A stretch of 59,413 nucleotides of DNA from Archaeoglobaceae archaeon. Its GTDB lineage: Archaea; Halobacteriota; Archaeoglobi; Archaeoglobales; Archaeoglobaceae. Location of the stretch: assembly GCA_026985525.1 (NCBI GenBank), contig JALSQI010000008.1, positions 1-59,413 on the forward strand. The letters run 5' to 3'. Of the stretch, positions 34,773 to 43,337 are shown piece after piece. Made by a program: the position numbers and the translations under genes. The notes under the pieces are model-generated. The model had not been told where the DNA came from, ran no database searches, and was given only the letters and a program-made list of their open reading frames with translations. Numbering within the stretch: position 1 is the first letter of the stretch; every line of letters starts with the position of its first letter.

Positions 34773-35537
34773 ATGCCAGTAGTATTTGGTGTTATTAACA
34801 TGAGTCCGGAGTCTTTTTACTCCCCTTCAGTTTGTAAGAGCGTAGGTGAAGCTGTAAAGAGAGCTGAAAAAATGGTTGAAGAAGGTGCAGAAGTAGTTGA
34901 TATCGGTGGGATGTCAACAGCACCTTACAAGAACACTTGGGTGAGTGAGGAAGTTGAGATTAAGAGAGTCATTCCAGTAATAAAGGAGTTGAGTAAAAGG
35001 GGTATTAAAACTTCAATAGATACTACTAGGGAAAGAGTTGCAGAAGAAGCTATAGTTTCCGGATGCGAAATTGTAAACGCAGTTTTACCTTCTGAAGGTA
35101 TTGCGGAAGTAGTTAAGAGGTACGGCGTTCCGGCTATAGTTGTTGCGAGAGAAATAGAATGGAAAGAAAACGTAAAGTCAATTGTTAGCTCTTGTATTGA
35201 ATCTTTGAAAAGAGATTTAAAGTTATTTAGGGGCTGTAAAACCATAGCAGATCCTGCAATAGGTTTCTGGAGAAAAGGTAATTGGTGGGTTAGAGATTTT
35301 ACAATTCTCGCAAACTTGGCAGAGATAAAAAGAGAAGTCAATAGAGAAATTATGATAGGCGTTTCTAGGAAGTCATTCATTGGTGCTGTTACGAATTCAA
35401 AACCGGAAGAGAGATTAGCTGGTAGCGTTATTGCTGAAGTTCTCTCTTCTCCTGATTACGTTAGAACGCACTGCGTTAAAGATACAGTTCAAGCTTTTAA
35501 AGTTGCGGAATACATAAATAAATTTAAGTCTAAGTAA
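34773..35537 (+). CDS. Dihydropteroate synthase-like protein
   Basis: A TIM-barrel pterin-binding protein of about 254 residues. DHPS landmarks are FGVINMSPESFYSPS (normally GVxNxTPDSFSDG), EGAEVVDIGGMSTAP, SIDTTRERVAEEAI and IGVSRKSFIGAV. Archaea of this group use methanopterin, where such a protein may join pterin and a para-aminobenzoate-derived ribosyl group, so the exact reaction is uncertain. The ATG at 34773 fits the family start; the longer frame reads through AT-rich low-complexity sequence. It is followed by a methyltransferase gene 5 bp away. Confidence 0.8.
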   Translation: MPVVFGVINMSPESFYSPSVCKSVGEAVKRAEKMVEEGAEVVDIGGMSTAPYKNTWVSEEVEIKRVIPVIKELSKRGIKTSIDTTRERVAEEAIVSGCEIVNAVLPSEGIAEVVKRYGVPAIVVAREIEWKENVKSIVSSCIESLKRDLKLFRGCKTIADPAIGFWRKGNWWVRDFTILANLAEIKREVNREIMIGVSRKSFIGAVTNSKPEERLAGSVIAEVLSSPDYVRTHCVKDTVQAFKVAEYINKFKSK

Positions 35538-35542
35538 ATGGG

Positions 35543-36109
35543 ATGTCGGCATTCGATAATGCAGAGAAGTACGATAGCTGGTACGATAGAAATAAGGAAA
35601 TTTATGAAAAGGAATTAAATTTAATTTTAAGTAATATCCAAGATAAGGAAAAAATTAGAGGATTAGAGGTAGGCGTTGGTACGGGTAGATTTGCTTGCAA
35701 GCTAAATGCAGTTGGACTTGACATTTCCATGAACATGTTGAAAGTTGCTAAGAAAAGGGGCGTTGAAGTAGTTTTGGCTGACGCTGACTATTTACCTTTT
35801 AAAGACGAAAAATTCGACTTTGTTTTGTTTGCTTTTACTCTGTGCTTTTTGAAAAAACCTTTTGAAGCTATAAGTGAGGCTAAAAGAGTTTTAAAAGAAA
35901 AAGGAACTATTTTAGTCTGTTTCATTCCAGAAGGTAAGCTTGCTGAAGAGTACAAAAGTAAAAGTAGTCAGTTTTACAGAGAAGCAAAGTTTTACAAAGT
36001 AGAAGAAGTGGTAGAAATGCTTGAAAATGCAGGATTTTCCGTGAAAAAAGTAGAATTCTTGTATTTGAAGTACGGAAGAGATATAGCTTTAGTAAAGGCT
36101 TTAAGGTAA
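35543..36109 (+). CDS. Class I SAM-dependent methyltransferase
   Basis: A 188-residue Rossmann methyltransferase. Motif I is GLEVGVGTGRFACKLNAVGLDIS; motif II-III ADADYLPFKDEKFDFVLFAFTLCFL; ISEAKRVLKEKGTILVCFIPEG follows. The pattern is of the UbiE/small-molecule type. The start context ATGGGATGTCGGC is ambiguous; the called start gives MSAFDNAEKYDSWYDRN, a typical lead-in. Substrate unknown. It may be co-transcribed with the DHPS-like gene. Confidence 0.82.
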   Translation: MSAFDNAEKYDSWYDRNKEIYEKELNLILSNIQDKEKIRGLEVGVGTGRFACKLNAVGLDISMNMLKVAKKRGVEVVLADADYLPFKDEKFDFVLFAFTLCFLKKPFEAISEAKRVLKEKGTILVCFIPEGKLAEEYKSKSSQFYREAKFYKVEEVVEMLENAGFSVKKVEFLYLKYGRDIALVKALR

Positions 36110-36128
36110 TGGGAGTTACCATTGGAAA

Positions 36129-37313
36129 TTACCATATTGGTAAAACTTCGTCCAACTTTTTCTGAACGACTTCTTTTATCCCGAAGAACTTCATAGCTGC
36201 TTTAGCTACCCTATCTACGTACTTCTTTGGAGTATAAACGCCCAACATCAAAGAAGTTTTTTCAGCCTCTTTAAGTGCTGAGATGAGGGGGGAAATCTCT
36301 TCTAATCTCTTTTTTTCTCCATCAACTTCTACGATTGCTTTAAATTCTCTCGCCTCTTTTTCTTCCGGAACGTCCACTATTACTTCTCTCTCTTCAACGC
36401 CCGCCATGCTTGCTATTTCTTCTTCTGCTATTTTTGCATCTATTCTTTCTAATGGGATTCTGTTTCTGCTTATGTATATCGCTCTTTTGAACAGTTTTCT
36501 GTTATCCAATCTCTTCATTATTTCTCCCGCAAATCCTTCGGCACTCCTTAAGAAAACTACCATGTCGTAATCGTCCATTCTAAGCACTTCTTCAGGCTCT
36601 AACATCTCTCTTTCAAAGCAAAACTCTAAGGCTTTCTCGTACATCTTTTTTGCTATTCTACACACGTGATGGTGATAGACTGTGGGGTACATCATGAACC
36701 TCGACAGCAAGAGGGATTCAGCCGCTTTGATAGCTCTTTGGCTTATTATGGGCGTAAGTCCGTTGAATTCTATTCCGTCAACCAACCTCATTATGTCGAA
36801 AACTCCGTAAGCTACTCCCGTGTAGTGAGAATCTCTGACTAAGTAGTCCATTCTATCCGCATCTATATCTCCACTGACGACACTCTCTCCTTTAACTATT
36901 TCCACTACGCTCTTGAGCCTAAGTCCCTCGTCTTTCAACAAGTCTTCGAGCTCGCTCCCCTTTATTACGGGGTATATGTTTTCGTGTTCAAACCTTAGGT
37001 ACCTTTTTAGCAAAACCTCGCTTGAGTGAGAAAAGGGTGCATGAGCTATATCGTGCAATAATCCTGCTGCTACGCATTCTCTCTTAACTCTATCGCTACA
37101 CTCCATTTTTTTAATTAGCTTGGCAGTTATGTGCATTACTCCTAAGCTATGCTCAAATCTCGTATGGTTTGCTCCGGGATAAACGAGAGAGGCAAATCCA
37201 AGCTGTTTTATTCTCCTCAACCTTTGAAGCTGAGGCGTATCTAAAATTTTTACGCACCACTCTGGAACTGTTATATTTCCGTGTATGGGATCCCTTATCG
37301 TTTTTCTGGACAT
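36129..37313 (-). CDS. HD-domain phosphohydrolase, dNTPase-like (SAMHD1/YwfO type)
   Basis: A 394-residue HD protein. Opening RDPIHGNITVPEWCVKILDTPQLQRLRRIKQLG, then TRFEHSLGVMH, GLLHDIAHAPFSHSSE (HD pair) and VSGDIDADRMDYLVRDSHYTG (the distal Asp). This order matches SAMHD1-like dGTPases and archaeal relatives. It probably hydrolyses dNTPs and so affects nucleotide pools. It converges on the methyltransferase gene. Confidence 0.88.
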   Translation of the reverse strand: MSRKTIRDPIHGNITVPEWCVKILDTPQLQRLRRIKQLGFASLVYPGANHTRFEHSLGVMHITAKLIKKMECSDRVKRECVAAGLLHDIAHAPFSHSSEVLLKRYLRFEHENIYPVIKGSELEDLLKDEGLRLKSVVEIVKGESVVSGDIDADRMDYLVRDSHYTGVAYGVFDIMRLVDGIEFNGLTPIISQRAIKAAESLLLSRFMMYPTVYHHHVCRIAKKMYEKALEFCFEREMLEPEEVLRMDDYDMVVFLRSAEGFAGEIMKRLDNRKLFKRAIYISRNRIPLERIDAKIAEEEIASMAGVEEREVIVDVPEEKEAREFKAIVEVDGEKKRLEEISPLISALKEAEKTSLMLGVYTPKKYVDRVAKAAMKFFGIKEVVQKKLDEVLPIW

Positions 37314-37367
37314 CTAATAAAAAATAGCGTTAATGTATTAATGTATTTATTGCTAATCCAGTTTGCG

Positions 37368-37565
37368 TTAACTCAATTTGTGTAGAGCCTCTCTCAGAAA
37401 TTCTTCACCCTCTCTAAACTTTTCTACTGCCTTTTTTAAGCATTCGGCAACTTCTGGTTTTTCGTTTTCTATTTTTTTAGCCCATTCCTCGTACTTGTTC
37501 GTATGCTCTATGCTGTGCTCTATCCAGTGCTGAAGCAGGTGTTTTAGCTTTTCCTCCAAACTCAC
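37368..37565 (-). CDS. Small helical His/Glu-rich protein
   Basis: A 65-residue, wholly helical protein: EEKLKHLLQHWIEHSIEHTNKYEEWAKK then KPEVAECLKKAVEKFREGEEFLREALHKL. The His-x3-His pattern suggests metal binding. Similar small proteins occur in archaea and anaerobic bacteria (DUF8180-like), without a known function. A GGAGGTGTGAG ribosome-binding site precedes the start, supporting a real gene. Confidence 0.7.
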   Translation of the reverse strand: MSLEEKLKHLLQHWIEHSIEHTNKYEEWAKKIENEKPEVAECLKKAVEKFREGEEFLREALHKLS

Positions 37566-37666
37566 ACCTCCTTTGTGTTATTTTAACGCAAATTAATCAA
37601 ACTTATTAATACTTTTTCGTAGAATTTTGTTACTTGTATTTAGCTATCGCTCAAATCCTTTAGCTT

Positions 37667-38140
37667 TCACTCCTCTACCAAACCATGTTTTTTTAAAAAT
37701 TCTAACATGTTTTTCCAGTGGTAACCTACCCAGTACAGTTTTTTGCACTTATCGCAATACCAGAGCTCTTTGTTTAACAAATCGTTCAATCCCAATTCTT
37801 TTACAATCTTTTCAGCTTCAGCTTTTTCGAGTTTTCTTAATTGGGAATTGCACAGAGTACACCTTTCGGCTTTCGGCTTAAAATTCACCAAATCTTTTAT
37901 TTCTTTCATCTGTTCCCATACCTTGCTCGATTTTATCAGTCTCGCAGGATAACCCTTAGCAATCCTCATTCTATACAGCTCTTTATCTCTTGTCAGCAGA
38001 ATCCTGTCTGGAAAGTTTTTGGCAAGAAAAGTATCTTCTTTTTCACGAGTCTGAAAGGATTCATCGCACAGAGTATCGTATCCTGAAAGTCTTAACCATA
38101 TTGCCAGTCTTTTAAGCATTCTATCGCAGACGAACTTCAT
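37667..38140 (-). CDS. Mut7-C RNAse-domain protein
   Basis: A protein of about 157 residues with a PIN-like Mut7-C domain (MKFVCDRMLKRLAIWLRLSGYDT, then ILLTRDKELYRM) and a C-terminal zinc ribbon (CTLCNSQL...YCDKCKKLYWVGYHWKNM). Members are thought to be RNA nucleases. The ATG at 38138-38140 overlaps the stop of the HD gene (ATGA), so it is preferred over GTG 38149. Confidence 0.87.
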   Translation of the reverse strand: MKFVCDRMLKRLAIWLRLSGYDTLCDESFQTREKEDTFLAKNFPDRILLTRDKELYRMRIAKGYPARLIKSSKVWEQMKEIKDLVNFKPKAERCTLCNSQLRKLEKAEAEKIVKELGLNDLLNKELWYCDKCKKLYWVGYHWKNMLEFLKKHGLVEE

Positions 38141-38673
38141 TCCCACCACTTCAACTCTACTCTCTTCAAGCTCTCAAAAACGAGCTTTCCACTTTTTGTT
38201 TTTATTTCACTTTTTTCCGGTTCGAAGTACTTTGCCAATTTTGATTGAGCTGAGTATTCTCTTGCTTGGAGGAGTAACTCTAATCTATCGGAGTCTTTTA
38301 TAATATCTTTTACGTAGTTTTTGTCAATTCCCGATTTTTCCAACTCTTCGTAAATTTTTTCCAACTCTAAAACTTTGAGTTGTTCCTTTTGTACTTCTTC
38401 TTCGTCGCATTTTACGTATTTTTTTGCCAGTTTGTGTAAATCTAAGGTTCTCGCTTCGTGAGAGTCGTGAAGCAAAGTTAAGAAAGCTACAGCTCCAGCT
38501 TCAATTCCACTCATTCCTTCCATTTTTGACAGAACGTAAGCTATTACCGCAGTTCTAAAAGAGTGCTCTGCTACGCTTTCTGGAATCTTTATACCTGCCT
38601 TTAACCATCCTGAGCGGGGAGTTAACTTTAGAGCGCCGAGCTCTACCAACAACTTTGAAATTTCGCTCAACAT
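38137..38673 (-). CDS. HD-domain phosphohydrolase, YfbR/HDDC2-like
   Basis: A 178-residue HD protein: KLTPRSGWLKAGIKIPESVAEHSFRTAVIAYVL, then LLHDSHEARTLDLHKLAKKYV and IIKDSDRLELLLQAREY. These are the metal-binding His, HD and Asp positions of 5'-deoxynucleotidases (YfbR/HDDC2). It probably dephosphorylates dNMPs. It is translationally coupled to the Mut7-C gene, a possible link between nucleotide and RNA turnover. Confidence 0.87.
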   Translation of the reverse strand: MLSEISKLLVELGALKLTPRSGWLKAGIKIPESVAEHSFRTAVIAYVLSKMEGMSGIEAGAVAFLTLLHDSHEARTLDLHKLAKKYVKCDEEEVQKEQLKVLELEKIYEELEKSGIDKNYVKDIIKDSDRLELLLQAREYSAQSKLAKYFEPEKSEIKTKSGKLVFESLKRVELKWWE

Positions 38674-38705
38674 ACTTAACGAGCTATTTTCTTTGCAATT
38701 ACTAT

Positions 38706-38990
38706 TTACGCTATGATGGAAAGAATCGCGTAAATTACTCCGAGCATTAGTATTACGAAGTGAGAAACTCTGAAGCGAAAGTCTCTGCTTTTATCCATAC
38801 TCGGCTTTGCAAAAGATATAGCAGTTACGATTCCAGCAAAGGGGGCTAAAATCTGAAAGACACACGACAACGCATAAATTGCCGAGAAAAACAAGTTTGC
38901 AAATAAGAGCCACCTCTTTTTCCTAAGCTTTATTGCTTGTAATGCAAAACCCGCAGACATTATTAGGCCGAATACTTTCAACCAGTTCAT
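38706..38990 (-). CDS. Small membrane protein of three helices
   Basis: A 94-residue protein with three hydrophobic segments (about 4-18, 28-60 and 76-93) joined by basic loops (RKKRW; DKSRDFRFRVSH). It lies just downstream of ccmB on the same strand and could belong to that operon. It is too short for CcmC and lacks a WGxx-type heme motif. No family recognised. Confidence 0.6.
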   Translation of the reverse strand: MNWLKVFGLIMSAGFALQAIKLRKKRWLLFANLFFSAIYALSCVFQILAPFAGIVTAISFAKPSMDKSRDFRFRVSHFVILMLGVIYAILSIIA

Positions 38991-39026
38991 ATAGAACGCA
39001 AATCGGTTAGAATTTAAACTTTTGTG

Positions 39027-39701
39027 CTAATCTGTAAAAGCGTACTCCGAAGTTAGAAACGCTACTGCCAGAATTATCATAGTGAACGACACTATCATCT
39101 TTACTGGCTGTAATATATTTTGAATTTTACCGCTAACTGCCATGTTCAACGCAAAAACTGTGGAAGTTATAACTGGAAAAACGACAGGAAAAGCTATTAC
39201 TGGAAGTAACAACTCCTTAGAGCGGGACTTTACTATTAGCACTGCTAGAGATGACATGGCGACTACGAAAGCGGAGTTTCCGAGAGTTAGTATTGATAAA
39301 AAAATTAGGGGCTTTGAGATATTCATGTTAAAAACGCCAGCAAAAATGGGAAAGATGACTGCTTCAGTTAAAAGCATTAAAACTAAGTTGTAAACCATTT
39401 TTCCGGCTAAAATGCTAGCTGGATGCACTGGGGAAAGCTTTAATCCGTCGAGAGTCTCTAATTCTACCTCTCTAACGAACGCTCTCGCGTAACCAAGCAT
39501 TCCAACGAATATGAATATAAGCCAAAGTAGAGCGGCACCTATTTCCTGAGCGTAAGAAGATACTGTCACGCTGAATAACATTGAAGTAATTAGGGAGAAT
39601 AGAATCATTAGACTCAGCGTTGACTTACTTCTAAACTCTATTACTATGTCTTTCCACGCTATTTCCAAGAATTTGGGTTTCAAGTAATCACCTTTTAACA
39701 A
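39027..39701 (-). CDS. ccmB: Heme exporter-type permease CcmB
   Basis: A 224-residue membrane protein with six helices: FLEIAWKDIVIEFRSKSTLSLMILFSLITSMLFSV, then VREVELETLDGLKLSPVHPASILAGKMVYNL (the characteristic cytoplasmic loop). CcmB and the ATPase CcmA drive steps of cytochrome c maturation system I, probably release of heme-loaded CcmE. It overlaps the ccmA gene by 7 bases. CcmC, CcmE and CcmF are not in the window. Presence of this system points to c-type cytochromes. Confidence 0.88.
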   Translation of the reverse strand: MLKGDYLKPKFLEIAWKDIVIEFRSKSTLSLMILFSLITSMLFSVTVSSYAQEIGAALLWLIFIFVGMLGYARAFVREVELETLDGLKLSPVHPASILAGKMVYNLVLMLLTEAVIFPIFAGVFNMNISKPLIFLSILTLGNSAFVVAMSSLAVLIVKSRSKELLLPVIAFPVVFPVITSTVFALNMAVSGKIQNILQPVKMIVSFTMIILAVAFLTSEYAFTD

Positions 39702-40366
39702 ATTTTCATGTAAACTTCTTCTACCTCGCTTATTTCACACTCAGCTACAACTTTTCCGTTCATTAAGATTACCGCCCTACTGCAAAGCTTTTCCACCTCG
39801 TTTATGTTGTGTGTCGTTAGTAAAATCGTTTTTTTGAGTTTTCTCAAGTACTCAAGCAGTTCTCTTCTTCCACTTATGTCGAGTCCTGACGTAGGTTCGT
39901 CCAGTATTAGTATGTCGGGATCGTGCAGTAAAGCTCTCGCTATAGCCATTCTTTGCTTCATCCCTCTCGAAAACGTTTTTACGAGGCTGTGTCTTCTATC
40001 GTATAGCTTGACTTTTTTTAAAACTTCTTTAATTCTTTCTTCTCTTTCCTTTACTTCATACAAGTTTGCGTAAAACTTCAAATTTTCGTAAGCCGTAAGC
40101 TCGTCGTATATCATGGGATTGTGCGAAACAAACCCTATTTTCTTTCTCAATTCTCTACTTGTTTTTGCGGGATCTAATCCCATTACCTCTACTTTTCCTG
40201 AATTAGCTCTCATTTGACCACTTACTATCTTGACGAGAGTAGTTTTTCCCGCTCCATTGGGACCGAGAATTGCAACTTTCTCTCCTTCCTCAACGTGTAG
40301 AGTTACTCCGTCGAGAGCTTTGAAACGTGAATAGTACTTTACGACATTTTCAAGAACTATGTGCAT
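39695..40366 (-). CDS. ccmA: ABC transporter ATPase, CcmA-like
   Basis: A 223-residue ATPase: Walker A GPNGAGKTT (about 35-43), signature FSRGMKQRMAIARAL, Walker B DPDILILDEPTSGLD and H-loop THN. It pairs with the CcmB permease encoded next. Judged from its partner, it serves cytochrome c biogenesis rather than general export. Confidence 0.88.
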   Translation of the reverse strand: MHIVLENVVKYYSRFKALDGVTLHVEEGEKVAILGPNGAGKTTLVKIVSGQMRANSGKVEVMGLDPAKTSRELRKKIGFVSHNPMIYDELTAYENLKFYANLYEVKEREERIKEVLKKVKLYDRRHSLVKTFSRGMKQRMAIARALLHDPDILILDEPTSGLDISGRRELLEYLRKLKKTILLTTHNINEVEKLCSRAVILMNGKVVAECEISEVEEVYMKIC

Positions 40367-40379
40367 AGCTACCTCCTCT

Positions 40380-41561
40380 TTACCTCTTTTCTACTTCTTT
40401 TTCTATTTCCTTGACTACTCTTTCAATGCCAATTGCTATTCCATCGACTTCTATATCTTCTCCCTTCGCTCCATCCCCAACCATGTATAAACCTTTAACT
40501 GGAGTTTCGTTGCTACAATCTCTACCGGCTCTCGCTCTATTTACAGGCCATCCGTCGCTGAAACTCTGTATTACTAAAACTTCGTACTCGTAACCTTTCA
40601 GAATTTCTTTTAAATCTTTCAATCCTTCAGCGATTTCAAACTTAACGTTTGAAGTAATCATAGGCTGATGAGCCATTAGAAAGTGCCTTTCACCGAGGTT
40701 CGGATCCGCATTCGTAACTTGGTTTACTCCACATATCCTCCTCGTATCAAGAGTGAACATTACACCGGTGTGATCTATTAGCGGCTCTTTTAGGGCTATT
40801 GAGTACTTTATTCCTCTGCTCTCTTCCAGTTTTGGTACATTAAGTCCAGCGAGTCTGTAAGTTTCTACTGGGCCAGCATCTGATACTACTGCGTCAAATC
40901 TTTCTGATGTATTGCGGAAGTGCAAACTTAGACCGTAACTTTCCATTCTTATAGCTCTAACTTTTTCTCTTTTAACTCTGCAGTCATAACTTTCCATTAC
41001 TTCGAGTAGGGCATCTACTACAGCTTTACAACCTCCAATTGGGATTCCCGGACCGCCAAGAGTGTAAGTTGCTTCGTATATTGGGTAAACGTCAGATAAA
41101 CTAAGCTGAGAAGGTGTTAAGCTGAGAGACCATCCGAGAAAAGCTCTCAAAAACTTTGCACTAAACTCGTCAAGATTTTTTTCTAATTCAGATAGTTTTA
41201 CTTCTCTAAAAACGTTTTTTAAGCAGTATAGAGCGAATTTAAGTCTTGACTTAAGCGGAAAAGTTTTCTTGCTTACCTTTATCTCCTCTCCTCTGTACAG
41301 CGCAGTTCCATTTGGTTTTGAGTCAACTATCTCTACTTTAGCTCCAACTTTTCTGAGCATCTTTGCGAGAGGTCCTTTACTTCCATGGGGTATCATGTGT
41401 AAAGCTCCAGTACTAATCTCGTAACCTTTGTAATGAAAATTCGTAAACCTTCCTCCGTTAAAAGGCAGTTTTTCGAAAACATCTACTTTGTAACCTCTCT
41501 CCAAAAGATTTGCTGCTGCTAACAAACCTCCCAACCCCGCTCCCACGACTGCTACTCTCAT
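40380..41561 (-). CDS. NAD(P)/FAD-dependent oxidoreductase, phytoene-desaturase-like
   Basis: A 393-residue flavoprotein: VAVVGAGLGGLLAAANLLERGYKVDVFEKLPFNGGR is the dinucleotide-binding motif with the GG-R continuation of the amine oxidase/carotenoid desaturase superfamily; the C-terminal GLYMVGDGAKGEDIEVDGIAIGIERV closes the FAD site. The reaction cannot be fixed; polyprenyl or lipid desaturation/saturation is possible. It starts next to a ferredoxin gene with its ATG directly after the ferredoxin stop, so electrons may come from that protein. Confidence 0.8.
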   Translation of the reverse strand: MRVAVVGAGLGGLLAAANLLERGYKVDVFEKLPFNGGRFTNFHYKGYEISTGALHMIPHGSKGPLAKMLRKVGAKVEIVDSKPNGTALYRGEEIKVSKKTFPLKSRLKFALYCLKNVFREVKLSELEKNLDEFSAKFLRAFLGWSLSLTPSQLSLSDVYPIYEATYTLGGPGIPIGGCKAVVDALLEVMESYDCRVKREKVRAIRMESYGLSLHFRNTSERFDAVVSDAGPVETYRLAGLNVPKLEESRGIKYSIALKEPLIDHTGVMFTLDTRRICGVNQVTNADPNLGERHFLMAHQPMITSNVKFEIAEGLKDLKEILKGYEYEVLVIQSFSDGWPVNRARAGRDCSNETPVKGLYMVGDGAKGEDIEVDGIAIGIERVVKEIEKEVEKR

Positions 41562-41729
41562 TTATTCCACCCATTTTATAGCTTCAACGGGGCAGTAGTT
41601 CAAACATTTCTTACACTTCTCGCACTTTTCCTGAATTACTTCTGCTTTTCCCTCAACTTTTATAGCTCTTGATGGACAGACAAGCATGCACGTAGCACAT
41701 CCTACGCACTTTTCAGTTACGACTATCAT
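41562..41729 (-). CDS. 2[4Fe-4S] ferredoxin
   Basis: A 55-residue ferredoxin found in the gap before pelota: two clusters, CVGCATCMLVCP (8-19) and CEKCKKCLNYCP (36-47), each CxxCxxCxxxCP. It should carry low-potential electrons. Its stop codon abuts the ATG of the FAD oxidoreductase without a gap, which makes the two a likely functional pair. Confidence 0.9.
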   Translation of the reverse strand: MIVVTEKCVGCATCMLVCPSRAIKVEGKAEVIQEKCEKCKKCLNYCPVEAIKWVE

Positions 41730-41781
41730 TTCTTCAAGCTCTTACGTCCTATTTATAAAGCCATCTGAGAACTTGCAATAG

Positions 41782-42822
41782 ATGAGAGTCGTGGAAGAGA
41801 ACTTGAAGAAAAGTAGTAGAGGTGTAGAGGGAGAAATGAAGTTAATCCCTGAAAGCTTAGACGATCTCTGGCACTTAAGATACATAATAGAGCCCGGGGA
41901 TGTAGTATTCTCTCTAACGAAAAGGGTTAGCGAGAGTGGAGATAAAATTAGAAGTGATAAGGAAATGGTTACCGTTAGGCTTGGAGTGGAAGTTGAAAAA
42001 ATTGAATTTCACAAGTTTGCTAACAGATTAAGGATTTCAGGTAAAATAGTTGGAGGGGTTGAGGATTCTGGATACCACACACTAAACATAGGAGTTGGTA
42101 AAGAGCTAAGCATAATAAAGAAGTGGAAAAAAGAGCAATTGGATAGACTCGAAAGTGCCGTTAAAGCGAGCAATCAGCCGGAAATAGCCATAGTTACGTT
42201 AGAAGAAGGAGATGCGATAATAGGTGTTTTGAGGCAGTGGGGGGTTGAAGAAGTGGCAAGCATAAGAAAGAGTTACGGTAAAGAATCGAGTCAGAGAGTT
42301 GAGTTCTTTTCTGAAATTTTATCGGCTTTAAAGAACATAGATTTTAAGTACTTAGTAGTTGCGGGCCCGGGATTTACTAAGGAAGATTTTATCAGGTTTT
42401 TAAAGGAGAAAGACCCGGAAATTGCTAAAAAGTGCGTAACTGCAGACGTTTCAAGTATAGGTGTTAGGGGCTTCGTCGAAGTTTTGAGGAGGGGAGTTGT
42501 AAACAGGATAGCGAGAGACCTTAGGTTAGCGGAAGAGGCTGAATACTTGGAAGAGCTAATGGAAAGAATAGCAAAAGGAGAAAAAGTAGCATATGGTTTA
42601 GAAGAGGTAAAAAAAGCCTGTGAATATGGAGCTATAGAAGTTTTACTCGTTGCAGACGAATTTTTGAGAGAAGAAAGAGAGAAGTGGGACATAGATTCCC
42701 TTTTAGAAATGGTGGAAAGCTCTGGTGGTAAAGTCATTATAATCAGCACAGAATTTGAACCGGGAAAGAGGTTGATGGCAATTGGTGGTATTGCTGCATT
42801 GCTCAGGTTTTCGTGTTTTTAG
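41782..42822 (+). CDS. pelA: Pelota (aPelota/Dom34), ribosome rescue factor
   Basis: A 346-residue paralogue of aRF1 lacking the NIKS and GGQ motifs. The N-terminal Sm-like domain contains LIPESLDDLWHLRYIIEPGDVVFSLTKR; the central domain has AGPGFTKEDFIRFLKEKDP; the C-terminal domain ends RLMAIGGIAALLRF. With ABCE1 it splits stalled ribosomes. The first approximately 17 residues are an extension relative to the usual MKI-start, so the true start may be the later ATG before KLIPESLDD. Confidence 0.92.
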   Translation: MRVVEENLKKSSRGVEGEMKLIPESLDDLWHLRYIIEPGDVVFSLTKRVSESGDKIRSDKEMVTVRLGVEVEKIEFHKFANRLRISGKIVGGVEDSGYHTLNIGVGKELSIIKKWKKEQLDRLESAVKASNQPEIAIVTLEEGDAIIGVLRQWGVEEVASIRKSYGKESSQRVEFFSEILSALKNIDFKYLVVAGPGFTKEDFIRFLKEKDPEIAKKCVTADVSSIGVRGFVEVLRRGVVNRIARDLRLAEEAEYLEELMERIAKGEKVAYGLEEVKKACEYGAIEVLLVADEFLREEREKWDIDSLLEMVESSGGKVIIISTEFEPGKRLMAIGGIAALLRFSCF

Positions 42823-42913
42823 TTTTGCTTTTTACAGCATTAAAACTACTTTTGACGAATTTAATTAATCTTAAATCTCCTAATTAATCTTAATCTCACA
42901 CTTGACCAAAAGA

Positions 42914-42921
42914 TTTATATA
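42914..42921 (+). promoter_or_regulatory. TATA box of gar1-tfb
   Basis: TTTATATA preceded by purines (AAAAGA) at 42908-42913, a good BRE-TATA pair, lies about 79 bp before the gar1 ATG; a second TATA-like sequence at about 42940-42947 could give a shorter leader. Confidence 0.5.
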
Positions 42922-42992
42922 CTATTAATTTTAACGGTAATATATACCTTTCGCATGACTTCTTCGAAATTAAATCCTTTCGAGAGGGTTGC

Positions 42993-43337
42993 ATGAAACT
43001 GAAAAAACTTGGTAAAGGGTATCCATCGAAAACGGGCAACATAATCGTCCCCGTTAAGGGAGATTTGCCCAAAATTAAAGCAGAAGTTGTTAACGGAAAA
43101 ATGCAGAAAGTAGGGTTTGTTTACGATATCATTGGCCCAGTAAAATCTCCTTTTGTCGTTGTTAGACCTGAAAACAGGAGTATAATTGAGAAAGTTGTTT
43201 TTGATGAATTGTTTGTGGTGGTGGAGTATGGCGGAAATAGAAAAGGTAAGGGAAGTAGAAAGAAAGGAAAAGGAGAAGGAAAAAGAAGTAGAAAGAAAGG
43301 AAATAGAAAGAGAAGATACTCTCGAAGTGTGTCCTGA
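42993..43337 (+). CDS. gar1: H/ACA RNP protein Gar1, with basic tail overlapping tfb
   Basis: A 114-residue protein. Residues 1-78 are the Gar1 beta-barrel ([24 protein letters not shown], then [21 protein letters not shown]), which loads substrate RNA in pseudouridylation complexes. Residues after about 79 are a Gly/Lys/Arg/Ser tail (repeats of RKKGK type), encoded entirely within the start of tfb in another frame. Archaeal Gar1 often ends near the barrel with only a short basic tail, so this extension is notable. Gar1 next to TFB is a common archaeal order. Confidence 0.85.
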   Translation: MKLKKLGKGYPSKTGNIIVPVKGDLPKIKAEVVNGKMQKVGFVYDIIGPVKSPFVVVRPENRSIIEKVVFDELFVVVEYGGNRKGKGSRKKGKGEGKRSRKKGNRKRRYSRSVS

